Below are positions 1-10,207 of a stretch of DNA of 64,000 nucleotides, in pieces (positions within the stretch are counted from its first letter, which is position 1; the number at the start of each line of letters is the position of its first letter). The notes below the pieces were generated by a model that was given only the letters and a program-made list of their open reading frames with translations, searched no databases and was not told where the DNA came from. The position numbers and the translations under genes are program-made. This DNA is from Viscum album (lineage: Eukaryota; Streptophyta; Magnoliopsida; Santalales; Viscaceae): the NCBI GenBank assembly GCA_963277665.1, contig OY728147.1, forward strand, positions 1,263,927,424-1,263,991,423. The letters are read 5' to 3'.

Positions 1-164
1 ACAAACCCCCCTCTTAATGAGGGGGGCGGTTCATTAAAGGAGGGGGGGCAACAGCCCCCCCGGTTCGTTCCAGCCGGCCCCCACTTGCGGGGGCCGTTTT
101 TTTTTGCAAAGGCACGGCACAAGGCCGTGCCGCCTTGTCAAAGCCGCGGGGCTGAGCCCCCGCG

Positions 165-379
165 TCCGCCGCCAACGCGGCCCGCCGCCGCCGCCAACGC
201 GGCCCGCCGCCGCCGCCAACGCGGCCCGCCGCCGCCGCCACCGCGGCCCGCCGCGCCGCCGCCCGCCGCCGCCGCGCGCCGCCGCCGGCCGCCGCGCCGC
301 CGCCGCCGCGCGCCGCCGCCGTCCGCCCCCGCCGGCCGCCGCCGCCGGCCACCGCGCCGCCCAGGGGGGGGGGGGGGGG
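165..379. repeat. CCG/GCC microsatellite and G16 run inside LTR F
   Basis: Near-pure (CCG)n with interspersed CCAACGCGG units runs to about 360. It is followed by an uninterrupted run of 16 G at 364-379. All reading frames over it give only Pro/Arg/Ala/Gly low-complexity peptides, so it is not coding. Confidence 0.85.
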
Positions 380-437
380 TCGGGCCGGGTCGGCCCGGAC
401 CCGGACCCCCCCGTTTCGAACCAGTTTTGGTTTTTGG

Positions 438-890
438 CTCATAACTTGAGCCTCGGACCTCCGAATGACGAACCGTCTGCGGCAACGCGATCCTTGGATC
501 GAGACGGTCGTTTCGGTATATCGCACTCAAGGTTTCGGTTAACTTTGAGTTCGGCCGGGTTGGTTCGTTCACGAAACCAACCGGGCCTTCGGAGCGGAAA
601 CGCTCATATCTTGAGCTACGGACGTCCGATTGACGCGTCGTCAGTCGCGTTGTGTTCCTCTTAGTGAGACGGATCTTTTGGCATACTCCGCCCGAGGTTT
701 GGACGCATGTGGAGTGCGGTCGGGTTGGTTTTGCCTTAAAAACCAACCGGGCCCCAGAGACGAAAATGCCAATAAATCTCAGACCGGGCGTCCGATCGAC
801 GCGCCGTCTGTTACGTTGAGTTCCTGTTGACGTTACGGAACTTTTGGATACATCAACTTCGGTCTTCGTGACAGTTGATGTATCAGCCTC
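438..890 (+). repeat. Three diverged tandem units of about 165 bp, each ending in a hairpin
   Basis: Units start near 438, 604 and 771, each with a 'CTCATAACTTGAGC'-like or related opening and a GGACGTCCGAT-like core. Each ends in an inverted repeat: a GGGTTGGTTCG / CGAAACCAACC stem near 553-588, a GGTTGGTTTT / AAAACCAACC stem near 724-750, and GATACATCAACT / AGTTGATGTATC near 848-886. The stem sequence differs in the third unit while its place in the unit is kept. Confidence 0.6.
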
Positions 891-959
891 TCGGCTCGTG
901 GAGCGGACCCTCCGTACGAGTTTGCTGTGTGCGGAAACCCTAGTGCTGGCTGCGACTGT

Positions 960-1215
960 TCTACTGCTACGACTGCTACTGTGACTGCGACGACGACAGT
1001 ACAGAGATCCTGTGTGGATTCGACGACGACAGTACAGAGATCCTCTGTGGATTCGACGACGACGACTACAGCACTCAGCGATCCTACGTGGATCAGTGCT
1101 ACAGGTTCTGTGTGAGCCCGATCCTGTGTGGGTCTTTGCGCTCAGCGGTTCTGTGTGAGCCAGCGCCTACAGGTTCTGTGTGAGCCCGATCCTGTGTGGG
1201 TCTTCTGCGGGGGTT
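960..1215 (+). repeat. Short tandem duplications in LTR F
   Basis: 'GACGACGACAGTACAGAG' plus 'ATCC..TGTGGATT' is repeated at about 990-1060. A unit with 'GGTTCTGTGTGAGCC' and 'GATCCTGTGTGGGTCTT' recurs between 1100 and 1205. They look like slippage-derived leader repeats and are not coding. Confidence 0.6.
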
Positions 1216-2073
1216 AGTTACCTATCGATCCTTCGTGGGTCCGATGACTTAGATGGATCAGTGATCATCTTTATCGTCCTTGAAGAAGTGTACCTGTGTG
1301 AGCTGAATCCTGTTGCTTTCCTGTGTGGATTGTGTTGTGCAATCCTGTGTGGATTATGATTTGCTTTCCTATGTGGAATACGTATACTTTCCTGCGTGGA
1401 CTGAGTAGTACTTGGGCTCGGAGGTTGGAGCGTATTAGAATTGATGACTTAGGTATATGTATGGGCATATACCTAAGTAGTGTCGGTTGTTACTTCGTGA
1501 TTTTACTTTTCTTCGTGATTTATCCTTTGTGGATTTGAGAGACCTTCAGGGGTCTCGGGGTCCCTACTGAGTAGCTTATACTCACCCCTGCACGGGCTTT
1601 GCCCGCACCACGTTGTGTTGGTTGCAGACGACGGACAGCGTTGACCTTAGCTGAGGCTTGCAGAGCGGGACGGTACCCGGAGGTGGACCACTGGGTGAGA
1701 CGTGCACGGAGCGGACGGTGGGACCCGTGGAGCAGAGGAGCTATCTGTACCCACCCTTCAGGTGGGATTTCCAGTGGACAGCTCGGAGTAGCGGCTTTTA
1801 CTTTTCAGTTGCTGTTTTTCCCTTTTCGAGTTGTACTTTACTTTCAGTTTGGGTTTGTATACTGGCCCATTTACTTTTCCGCACTTTCAGTTGTACTCTG
1901 CTTGCTTAGTGTTTACTTTCCGCTTGTTTACTCTGTGGTGTGTATTTACTTTTCAAAGGCAATGCCTTCCCTTTTTACCGGGATTTACGCCTTGGTGCTA
2001 GTCGCCAGCCCCTGGCCTATGGAAGGCGGGCTTGGGGTAGTCACAGCACGGACCCCGAGGGCGGGTCGTGACA

Positions 2074-2540
2074 TTTAATCATTCCAAAATCATTCATTAA
2101 AGAATTCATTAATCACTACTTAATCATTAGAAAATCAATCTTTAATCATTAGTTAATAATTAATCAATCAATAGTTAATCATTACATCATCAATATTTAT
2201 TAACCAGATATTCATAATTTATTCATTACTGAATCATCGTTTCCTCATTAGTTGATCATTACATAATAATTACTAAATCATTAGTCAATTAATTGTTAAT
2301 AATTCTATAATCCCTACATAATCATTCTTTAGAAATTAGTTAAACACTTTTTAATAAATCAATACAAATATTTATTCATTATATGATAATTTGATAATGA
2401 TTACATAATCTTTAATTAATTATTCTTTAATAATTAGATAATAATATGTAATTGATTAGTTATTTGTTAATAGGTAGTCAATATAAGTAATCATCGATTA
2501 ATCCGAGATTATTCATTTATTAATCTATACATAATACATA
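2074..2540. repeat. AT-rich stretch with scattered TAATCATTA motifs
   Basis: This segment between element F and element A is built largely of variants of ATTAATCATTA at irregular spacing. There is no ORF and no recognised element. From 2541 to 2968 the sequence is plain AT-rich DNA in which I see nothing to annotate. Confidence 0.5.
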
Positions 2541-2968
2541 CAAATAATAAATACTATTTTTAAACTATATAATGGTAAATAATATATTAAATTACTAAAT
2601 TATCAATAACAGACTAAAAAATTAAATTAAATATTTAAATAAAAATAAAATAAATAAGAAAATCTGCATCAAAATGATGTTTTGAAAAATATTTTCACAT
2701 ATCATAGGCCACAAGAACCACAACGCATTAGGGAGCCTTTTCAAGATAGAGGGGGATATAGATGGATGGAGGATTATTGAAGTGAGAAGGGAGGAAATTC
2801 TATGGAAAATTCATTGAAAGGAGGAAGGGGTTCCACCCACTGACTCTATATTAGGTGAAATACAACACCCCTGTCACCATTTGCTTTATTTTAGGAGAAT
2901 GACAGAATCCTCCCCACCAGACTTTTCTATGTCATTGATCCATGTCAATGTCATGAAAAGGTTGTAGT

Positions 2969-2973
2969 ATTCC
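2969..2973. other. Target site duplication of element A, left copy (ATTCC)
   Basis: ATTCC directly abuts the TGTAAC start of the left LTR and is repeated exactly after the right LTR at 19809-19813. Confidence 0.85.
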
Positions 2974-4499
2974 TGTAACAACCTGAGATTTTATAAGATA
3001 TATTCATTTTAATTTCTTTCATATCTTTTGTTGTATGATACACCAAGATTATGTTGCGCTATACGCAACACCGTATTAGCATGTAGTATACGCAACACTA
3101 TTCTTAGATTGTGTTACACACAATTTCAAAAATATGAGAGACATGGTTGATGTTAGTAAGTAAAATGTGTTTCAATAATTTGAAAATACTTTTTGGTGAA
3201 TAGTAACTTTTTACTTTTTTTACCATGGTTAAAAGTAAATAGGGTAATTAAGGGTAAAAATGATATTATTATTACCCTAAAGCATTTCCTAATTATATTG
3301 GATAAGTTTAATTCAATCAAAAACAACCTTAGAAATAAAATATGACAATTTAGTCCCACTTGGATTAGATTAGGAAATTTAATATTAATTTATTTAAAGA
3401 AGGGTTAAAATAGTTAAAATCAATGTTTAATATTTAAATCATTTTTAATATAGGGTTATACATAAGTTAAATTCCACTATAAATATTCATTAGAAATATA
3501 AAAATATTTCCCACATAATGGTATTTTATTTATAATGTTTATACATTACATAATTTAATTTATTTAAGACACAATGATGATGTAGTAATTATCTTATTAA
3601 TGAAATATTGAAATAATAGATGTTATAAATACCCAAATAAATGAAATTGGAAACTTTTTATGAATTCCACTAATTTTGTAGGTTAATATTACATGTTAGT
3701 ATTTAATTAATTAACTTTGTGTGATCATATAATTCTGTTATGATTTTCAAAAAAAATCAATAACCAAATAGTGTCAAAATTGACATAAAATAGTTTTTAA
3801 AACATATATTATATTATTAATTGATATTTTATTGATAAAAATATATGGATTGGAAAAATGACTTAGATAAGGTTATATATATTAATAATAAACAACTTGG
3901 GGTTCTTTTGTCTTTTTATAGTACGTTTCTTAACCTTATAGTGTAATAAAACAAGAAGACACGGTAAAAGTTAAATTATTTAACTTAATGTTAAATCTAA
4001 ATGATAACATTATAATAATTAACTAAACTTGTCCAAATTATGTTGGATGAGATTATTTAGACCCATACCCTCCTTAGCTTCTAAATAAATCAATTTGGAG
4101 CTATTAAAAACTGAATATGACTTTATAATAAAATAATATTTTTTGTTTTTCCAAAGGTGCATGTCTCCTCCCTTATTAAAGGGAACCTCCTCCATCTATT
4201 ACTCACACCACATTGAGCCTTCATGCTCAGCCAACCCCTGAAAAATAATATTGTACACTTTCCTAGAAACAACCTATAGGTCCTGGTTTTCTTCAAATAC
4301 CAATTTTAGTTCCATAAGAGGAGGTCTCAAAGAGGAGCTTCAAAGAAGAGGTAATGTCCGTTACCGATTCTTTCAACTTTATTTCTTCTTCTACTTCTTC
4401 TTCTTTAGTTGTTTAATTATGAAGTAATAAAATAAGTATCACTAATATAATGATATGTTATTATAAGTATGAAACAAACCTATTTCACCATCTATCCAT

Positions 4500-4960
4500 C
4501 CTAAGGAAAATGAAATGACCGCGCGTGCGTACGTATGGAATACTGTCTCCATACCGTGGTGTAATCTGTTTTTCCAACACCACCTTACATGGATGGGTAT
4601 AATGGTGTAATGAATAAATATACATAGTAATTATAACATCATACTGATTTTTATATATTGTATCATCCACTCCAATTCAATTAAATAATTATGGAAATGA
4701 TATCATCGCTCGTGCGTATGTACAAACTACCGTCTCCACAACGCGATGAGATTCATTCTCCATGTTAACCATACATGAATGATCATAAAGTTTTTATAAT
4801 GAATAATAATTAAATATATTAAATAATAATTCTACTGGATTTATGTATATATATATGTTTTTCATCTATTTAGTTTCATTCAATTCAATCAGGAAACGAA
4901 AACTGTGTTAATGCGAACGTACGGCCTACCGTCTCCACGAACGGTGTATTTCATTCCTTT
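4500..4960 (+). repeat. Three diverged units with CpG-rich CGTACGTAC / CCGTCTCCAC core in LTR A
   Basis: Cores at about 4518-4556, 4710-4745 and 4905-4945 each read roughly GTGCGTACGTA, a spacer, then TACTGTCTCCA or TACCGTCTCCAC. Unit length is about 200 bp. The same core appears in the 3' LTR of A and, inverted, in the LTRs of element C. In such AT-rich DNA these CpG-dense cores stand out. Confidence 0.65.
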
Positions 4961-5237
4961 TATCGAACTATAATATATATGTATATGATGGATATATATT
5001 ATATATAAATCATGTTATACATTCTGGAATTATATAAATCAGGATATAAGTAACAATATAAATAATGACAGGTGGAAACACATACGATAAATGAATTGAT
5101 TTTACCCAAAACGCTGCTTTAACATGGAATTTACAAAAGTACGGGTAATATAAAGTCATAAGTGAAACATATATGATATCATAATAATGAATATGATTAT
5201 GTAATAATTCAATGACATTATTTAAATCATTATACAG

Positions 5238-5273
5238 GAGGTTCAGATCCATACAAAGCATATCGAACCTAAG
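5238..5273 (+). other. Conserved 36-nt exon-like block, 5' LTR of A
   Basis: The block is preceded by TTATACAG and followed by GTAAGGG, consensus 3' and 5' splice sites. It begins GAGGTTCAG and ends CCTAAG. Blocks of exactly the same length and flanks occur at 10172-10207, 14001-14036, 18486-18521, 55258-55293 and 63626-63661. Splicing itself is inferred. Confidence 0.6.
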
Positions 5274-6562
5274 GTAAGGGATAACTATTCCAATCTCGTT
5301 CTTATCAGAGATAGTTATTCGTAAGTATTTACTGGCGTTATATTTATCTTCCATGTCCCTATTTTCTAAAAATGGTTTCATTTATTTTTAAAGTCCTCAT
5401 TACCCATTTTTGACTTTTACTACATGGTATGTATGGAATATTTCTTTTACATGGTACATGTAGACGTTTTCGGTAAAAGTACAAGAAGAATGTTTTTTTA
5501 ACTTATACGGCATGAAATCATTTTTACGGTTTTATAAAGCCTTATTTTTATGTATCTTCCTCCAAAGACATCATGATTATTTTCAACAAAATCATTTTCT
5601 TTTAAAATTGAAAGGAATTTTTTGAATAGAAAATGATTTTCAAGATGAAAGAATATTTTCCTCAAGAATTCATTTCAAGTGCTTTATCAAAACCATTTTC
5701 CATCTAAGATGACATTATTTCATATGTGTATGTTTCGAGTATAATGTCTTTATGATTTATATGGTTTCAATTTTCTTATTATGAAATGATATCCATTTCT
5801 TTAATATGGATTATGTAATGATGGGATTATGTTTGTGAAACCGATTTTATTTTTTGGGTTATTATGAATGATGTATGTTTATTTTGTGGCACAAGTTAGA
5901 ATGATTTCATTATTAGATGGGTGGGACCTATATCTCCCTACAATGCATTGGGTAAAGAATTATATCTCATGATATATACATGGATGGAATGGTAAGTTAA
6001 TCCGGTTCAGTGTTACAGGACTGAAATAAGGAGTGAACTCGATTCAGAAAGGGACTTTGTCAACTAAGATCGTCTTGGAAGCAATGCCTTGGCTACTATG
6101 GAAATCATAACAAGTGTTGAATGGTTGACACAATTACATGTTTTATTCCCATTATATTTTATCATGGTTTAGGTTCCATTATGATATATTCCATACTTAC
6201 TTTCATGATTTATGTCTTTTCTCATGATTTTGATGTTCAAATTTCATGTTCAAGTTTTTTTCATTAAATTTTTTATGGATTGATTTATTTTTTCTATGTT
6301 TGCCCTTACTAAGAATATGAGCTCACCATTTTTATGTTTTATTTTCCTTAGGAAATAAAGAAAAGTTTTAGGTATGGAAACAAAAAGGGGATGATATTTA
6401 TGGGAGTGGTTGAAGATATTTCAACATGATTAGAACTTTATATTCCGAGTTTCCAAAGACACTAAACTTTTACGGTCCTTGTCTGTCTATTTTTGTTATG
6501 TATTAAGTATTCAACAAAATTAATGTAATGTCCATTTACATCAAGCATCGTGTCTCTACAGT

Positions 6563-6574
6563 TGGTATCAGGGG
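6563..6574 (+). other. Primer binding site of element A (initiator tRNA-Met type)
   Basis: TGGTATCAGGGG lies 2 bp after the LTR end. It matches the plant initiator-Met 3' end complement TGGTATCAGAGC over its first nine bases. Confidence 0.85.
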
Positions 6575-6999
6575 AAAGGTTTAGTCAACCTTTGGAAGCT
6601 AGGATGTGAAAACGTTAGTGAGATCCCTAGAGATATTTCAAAGGTATGTCTAGGGATGTCCCTAAGGATAAGTATACATATAAGATATAGTCCTAGAACT
6701 AAGGTAACGATATTAGAAATTAACCTAAGATGTTAGATATTGAGGAAACTCCCCCTTTACTATGTTGTTTTCCCTAGCATGATTATTTCCGCTCACAATA
6801 TTTTTTTTTTGTGTTTTAAAAATTGGCTGGAAACAGGAATATTCATGATAAGGGATGATATGACGGACAGTGGAATGATATTCTTCATGAGCAACCAAAT
6901 AAAACGGTATTTGGAAGTCCAAACATCGTTATTATGCCTAATCAGCAATATGATAATATGATCAATAATCTCAACTTTGGTAAGTTTCCTGACTCAGAT

Positions 7000-7380
7000 A
7001 ATAAGAGAAAGATGGAGTTTCATGATGATCATAGAGGATAGAAGGTTCAACATCCCTCATGTAAATAATGTTTGAAGAGGCATCAGAGAGATTGTTTCAA
7101 AGGAACTGGAAGATGCTTATGGTGTGTAAAAGAAGGAGACAAATCTAGTAAGTGCAAAGGAAAAGGTTTAGTTAACACCATGGACAAGGATAATGGTATT
7201 TCTACGACATGAACAATGATTTGATGTTTTAAATGTGGTATGTACGGGCATTATGCAAACCAATTCCCCAAGGGAAAATCTCATGAAGAGAATCAGCATG
7301 GTCATATGGGTAGTATTTATGTGGATGATGATGAGGAGACTACAAATGATATATGATCTGAAAGAAGTGTTGAAGCCCAG
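7000..7380 (+). pseudogene. Degenerate gag of element A (zinc-knuckle region)
   Basis: Translation gives a broken double zinc-knuckle region. The first part has Cys residues spaced as in the Tekay-type 'CxxC..H..C..GT..C..C.' pattern (about 7060-7155) with an in-frame stop inside it. The second is CFKCGMYGHYANQF (about 7224-7265), in which the last Cys is replaced by Phe. The order and spacing match the gag of element C in this window (about 61130-61330). In the family, gag packages RNA in cytoplasmic particles; this copy cannot make a full protein. No protease, RT or integrase follows before element B. Confidence 0.7.
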
Positions 7381-8040
7381 TCAGTTGTTTAAGAAGGTAG
7401 TGGAATGATTGGATGTTTATCGAGAGTTATGTTGTATAGTTAATGGTACTATGGAATAAAGAATCATCTAAGGATTGTTACACTATTTTTTTTCTTAATG
7501 TTTTTGAAAGTATATGTTGAATGGTACCGATAACCCTGGAAGGTTTTTCAGATATTCTTGGAAAGTAGATGATATGTGCATAATTAAGTAATAAGAAGAT
7601 AATGATATGATTGATTGTATTCATGAGGTCATGATTGATATAAGGACTAAGTGATATCTTGGTTTGAGTGTATAGAATTTTGAGGATTTTGGTATGTGGA
7701 AAGTGTTAACTTTTAACTGCATTCATGTTTTCACTAAGGTTCAATGGGTATTCATTCTTCCAGAGAATACATGATTAAGGTATTCACATGTTCGTAATTT
7801 GACCAACAAGATATATCTTATGATATATGGGGGATAAATGATGGCATTCACGTGATTGTTGTGTGACATTTCAAGTAATCATTTTCTGTATACTATAAGG
7901 TTGGACCGTAGTATTTTAGATAATCCAAAAGATTGGAATTGATTATGTTGGACATAATTTATTATTTTTTAAGGATATAACTTTTTTCGATATTATTGCT
8001 GGGATGTTATAGTAATGTAGTTTTAGAAAAATAAAATCAT

Positions 8041-8147
8041 GCAGGATGGGCGACAGCCCATCGCATCGAACAAGGCTGTGGGAATCGAACCCACAACTAA
8101 AGTGTGACTGGCCTTTATCACCTACCACTGTCCTACAAGATGTCCCT
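8041..8147 (-). mobile_element. tRNA-derived SINE or tRNA pseudogene
   Basis: On the minus strand a head starting GGGACATCTTG carries an A-box-like TGTAGGACAGTGG (8125-8137) and a perfect B box GGTTCGATTCC (8081-8091) inside a 5-bp T-stem. The two boxes are about 34 bp apart, as needed for Pol III. The anticodon arm does not pair well, so a working tRNA is unlikely. A GC-rich body (to about 8041) follows, then T-rich DNA. It lies in the interior of element A, so it either inserted there or belongs to A's remains. Confidence 0.55.
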
Positions 8148-8376
8148 GGTTAGTATAAACTAGTTATATTTTATAATGTGGTATGATATATGAAGTATAA
8201 GTCCATTTTTGGAACAATATACAATAGATGGACTCATGTATATAACTATTGCAGACCTTTTGATTAAGAAAGATGGAATGACCCATCATTCTATCACATG
8301 ATCTGCTAACACTTCACGAATGAAAAATTCAACTTCATTTCTTTAAGAGATGAAGTGGAAATTGTTCAAGGCATAA

Positions 8377-8381
8377 ACAAC
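8377..8381. other. Target site duplication of element B, left copy (ACAAC)
   Basis: ACAAC abuts TGTAACATCCC and recurs exactly at 15165-15169 after the right LTR. Confidence 0.85.
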
Positions 8382-9085
8382 TGTAACATCCCAAGGTTTT
8401 CTAAAAATAAATTGAAAATGCTTGAAATTTTGTTTAAGGTAAATATTTATAAGTATCCTTTAAACATAATTTTATTTCTTCTATGTTTTGAATTTCAAGA
8501 AACTGTCATCTACAATTGTGTTCAGTATGTCATTTAGAGTCTGATGGAACAAACTTATTTTTTTTGGTGAATAGTAACATGCCCTTATGAATAGTAATAT
8601 GAATAGTAATATGAACTCATGAATAGTAAATATTAATATTATTTTATTTTCCCATGTCAATAGGATAATGGGATCTTAATTAATTTTCCAATGTCACATA
8701 AAACTAGTTGCACTTAAATATTGTTATTTTTCGAATTAACGGTGACCTTATTTAAAAATTAAATTAATAATATTTAGAAAATTATTATTGAAAAATGGAG
8801 TTCATTTTTGAATTCTACACATCGAAAAATGGTTGGGGTAAATTTTTGGTATTTTCTTGAAACTCTTGAATTTTCGGTGAATAGCGAAATACGATAAAAT
8901 ATCGTATAATCAATTTATCGGTAAATATGCACTATTTATGACATCATAAGTGATGAAAGGACACTTGCCACGAACTCACTTGATATTTTCACTAATTAAG
9001 GCCACTTAATTTGAGATTATTCATAGTCTTGATAAAAATATTATAATAATAATTAAAATAATCTAAAATACCTCCCCTCCTCCAC

Positions 9086-9093
9086 TATAAATA
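9086..9093 (+). promoter_or_regulatory. TATA box of element B, 5' LTR
   Basis: TATAAATA lies in a C-rich pyrimidine context, with a CCTCACTCCCCTC initiator-like stretch downstream. The identical box is at 12916-12923 in the 3' LTR. Transcription should start about 30 bp downstream, which makes U3 about 0.73 kb and leaves a leader of over 2 kb in the LTR. Confidence 0.65.
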
Positions 9094-10171
9094 TCACCCT
9101 CACTCCCCTCTTCCTCCCACACCTTTCAAGCCTTGAGAATTGTCTAATTTCTGCCAAATTCCCTCCCCAATCTTCTTCCCCACGTCCTAGAGCTTCTGGT
9201 CTCACCAAAAGACCAAAATCAAAGCCCTTAAGAAGGATCTCAAGGAGAAGAGATCAAGAGGTAAACATCCTCTTTCATTTTCTTTCTTTTCTTCCATTTT
9301 ATGTTATTCTCTTACTTTCCCTTTGTCTTTTGTTGGGATATTTCATTAAATATTTCCCCTTACTGTCCAAATTTTTTATGATTGATGATATATTCCATTC
9401 CTCTCATCAATCTTGTTTTTATGAAATTTTAAGAGGCGTCGTTAGGCTGCCGAATTGTTTGTAAGAAATTTCTCATGTTTTCTTTATTTCATGATTCCTT
9501 CCTCTTCTTTCATCAACCCCTCTTATCCAAGAGGCATGAAATCTCCAGAATCATGTATATTCTGGATGTTGCCATTTTTATGGAAAATTACAAATCATTA
9601 TTCCTCTCCTCTCTCACTTATTTAAAGAATCATAAAACATTGTCCATTTGTGTCGAATTACCGATATCGTGGACGATGTATTTTCAATTTCCATTAATTA
9701 TTTCAAGTCTGGTCATGAAACCATTGAAATGGTTGAACCAGGTTATAATATATGTTTTATGAATCATATAAGGTTCTGGAATTCTTTTTTACTCATGATT
9801 CAAATTTATTAGACTAAATGAGTTTGTAATTATCAAGGAACCACTTAAATGATCTAAACGAACATAATTAATGTTTTAACTTATAAATCATCATCATATA
9901 AAGCATCAAAGTGATAAATGGTATCATTTATGGTACTTTAAATATGTAAATACTACTCCATTCCAATTCTGGAGTTTCACTTCCAATCAACAAGAACGAT
10001 TCATCATGAACCGATTGTGAAAATCACAAAAGAACTCACCCAAAATAATGCATGGAACCAAATACTAACAAATAAGGGATGAAATGAGGTTATGAAATGA
10101 ACGTTTAAGATGTTATAAACATGAAAATGTTTCTGCAAAAAACTAATAACACCCTTTTGACCATTATATAG

Positions 10172-10207
10172 GAGGTTTAAACAATTTTGATGTAAGACAA
10201 GCCCAAG
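10172..10207 (+). other. Conserved 36-nt exon-like block, 5' LTR of B
   Basis: Flanked by TTATATAG and GTAAGGG. The block begins GAGGTTTAAAC and ends GCCCAAG. Its length equals that in elements A and C although the middle differs. Confidence 0.55.

Larger units (their letters stand above)
1..2073 (+). mobile_element. GC-rich LTR (element F), truncated by the window start
   Basis: The block ends at GGGTCGTGACA (2063-2073), and composition then changes abruptly to AT-rich DNA. Gypsy LTRs that start TGTCACGACCC commonly end with the inverted form, so 2073 is read as an outer boundary. Plus orientation is favoured by an AAACCCTAG leader-like motif near 937 and by repeated 'TCATA..TTGAGC..CGGAC.TCCGA' motifs typical of U3. 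No primer binding site follows 2073, so this is a 3' LTR or a solo LTR. It holds no coding ORF. Minus orientation cannot be fully excluded. Confidence 0.6.
2974..6560 (+). repeat. 5' LTR of element A (3,587 bp)
   Basis: It runs from TGTAACAACC to CTCTACA, immediately before the primer site. It contains a weak TATA-like TTATTAAA (4173-4180), a splice-donor-like AAGAG|GTAATG at 4351, a 36-nt exon-like block at 5238-5273, a conserved block at 5920-5953 and a CCTTAG 3' splice signal at 6351. It is about 640 bp shorter than the 3' LTR because of one internal deletion near 3127. Confidence 0.9.

Noticed and set aside
14..746. Several ORFs of 60-202 codons on both strands in the GC-rich start
   Set aside because: They arise from CCG repeats and lack of stops in GC-rich DNA. 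All are low complexity and overlap on both strands, without any domain.
1599..2078. 159-codon plus-strand ORF in LTR F
   Set aside because: It lies inside the U5-like end of an LTR, ends beyond the element boundary and has no recognisable domain. The Phe/Tyr-rich part follows repeated TTTACTTTTC words.
5010..5381. 123-codon minus-strand ORF
   Set aside because: It lies antisense in LTR A over the 36-nt block. The corresponding 3' LTR sequence does not keep it open, and no domain is seen.
8041..8147. Functional tRNA gene
   Set aside because: The T-arm and both internal boxes are good, but the anticodon stem does not pair and no cognate acceptor stem is visible.
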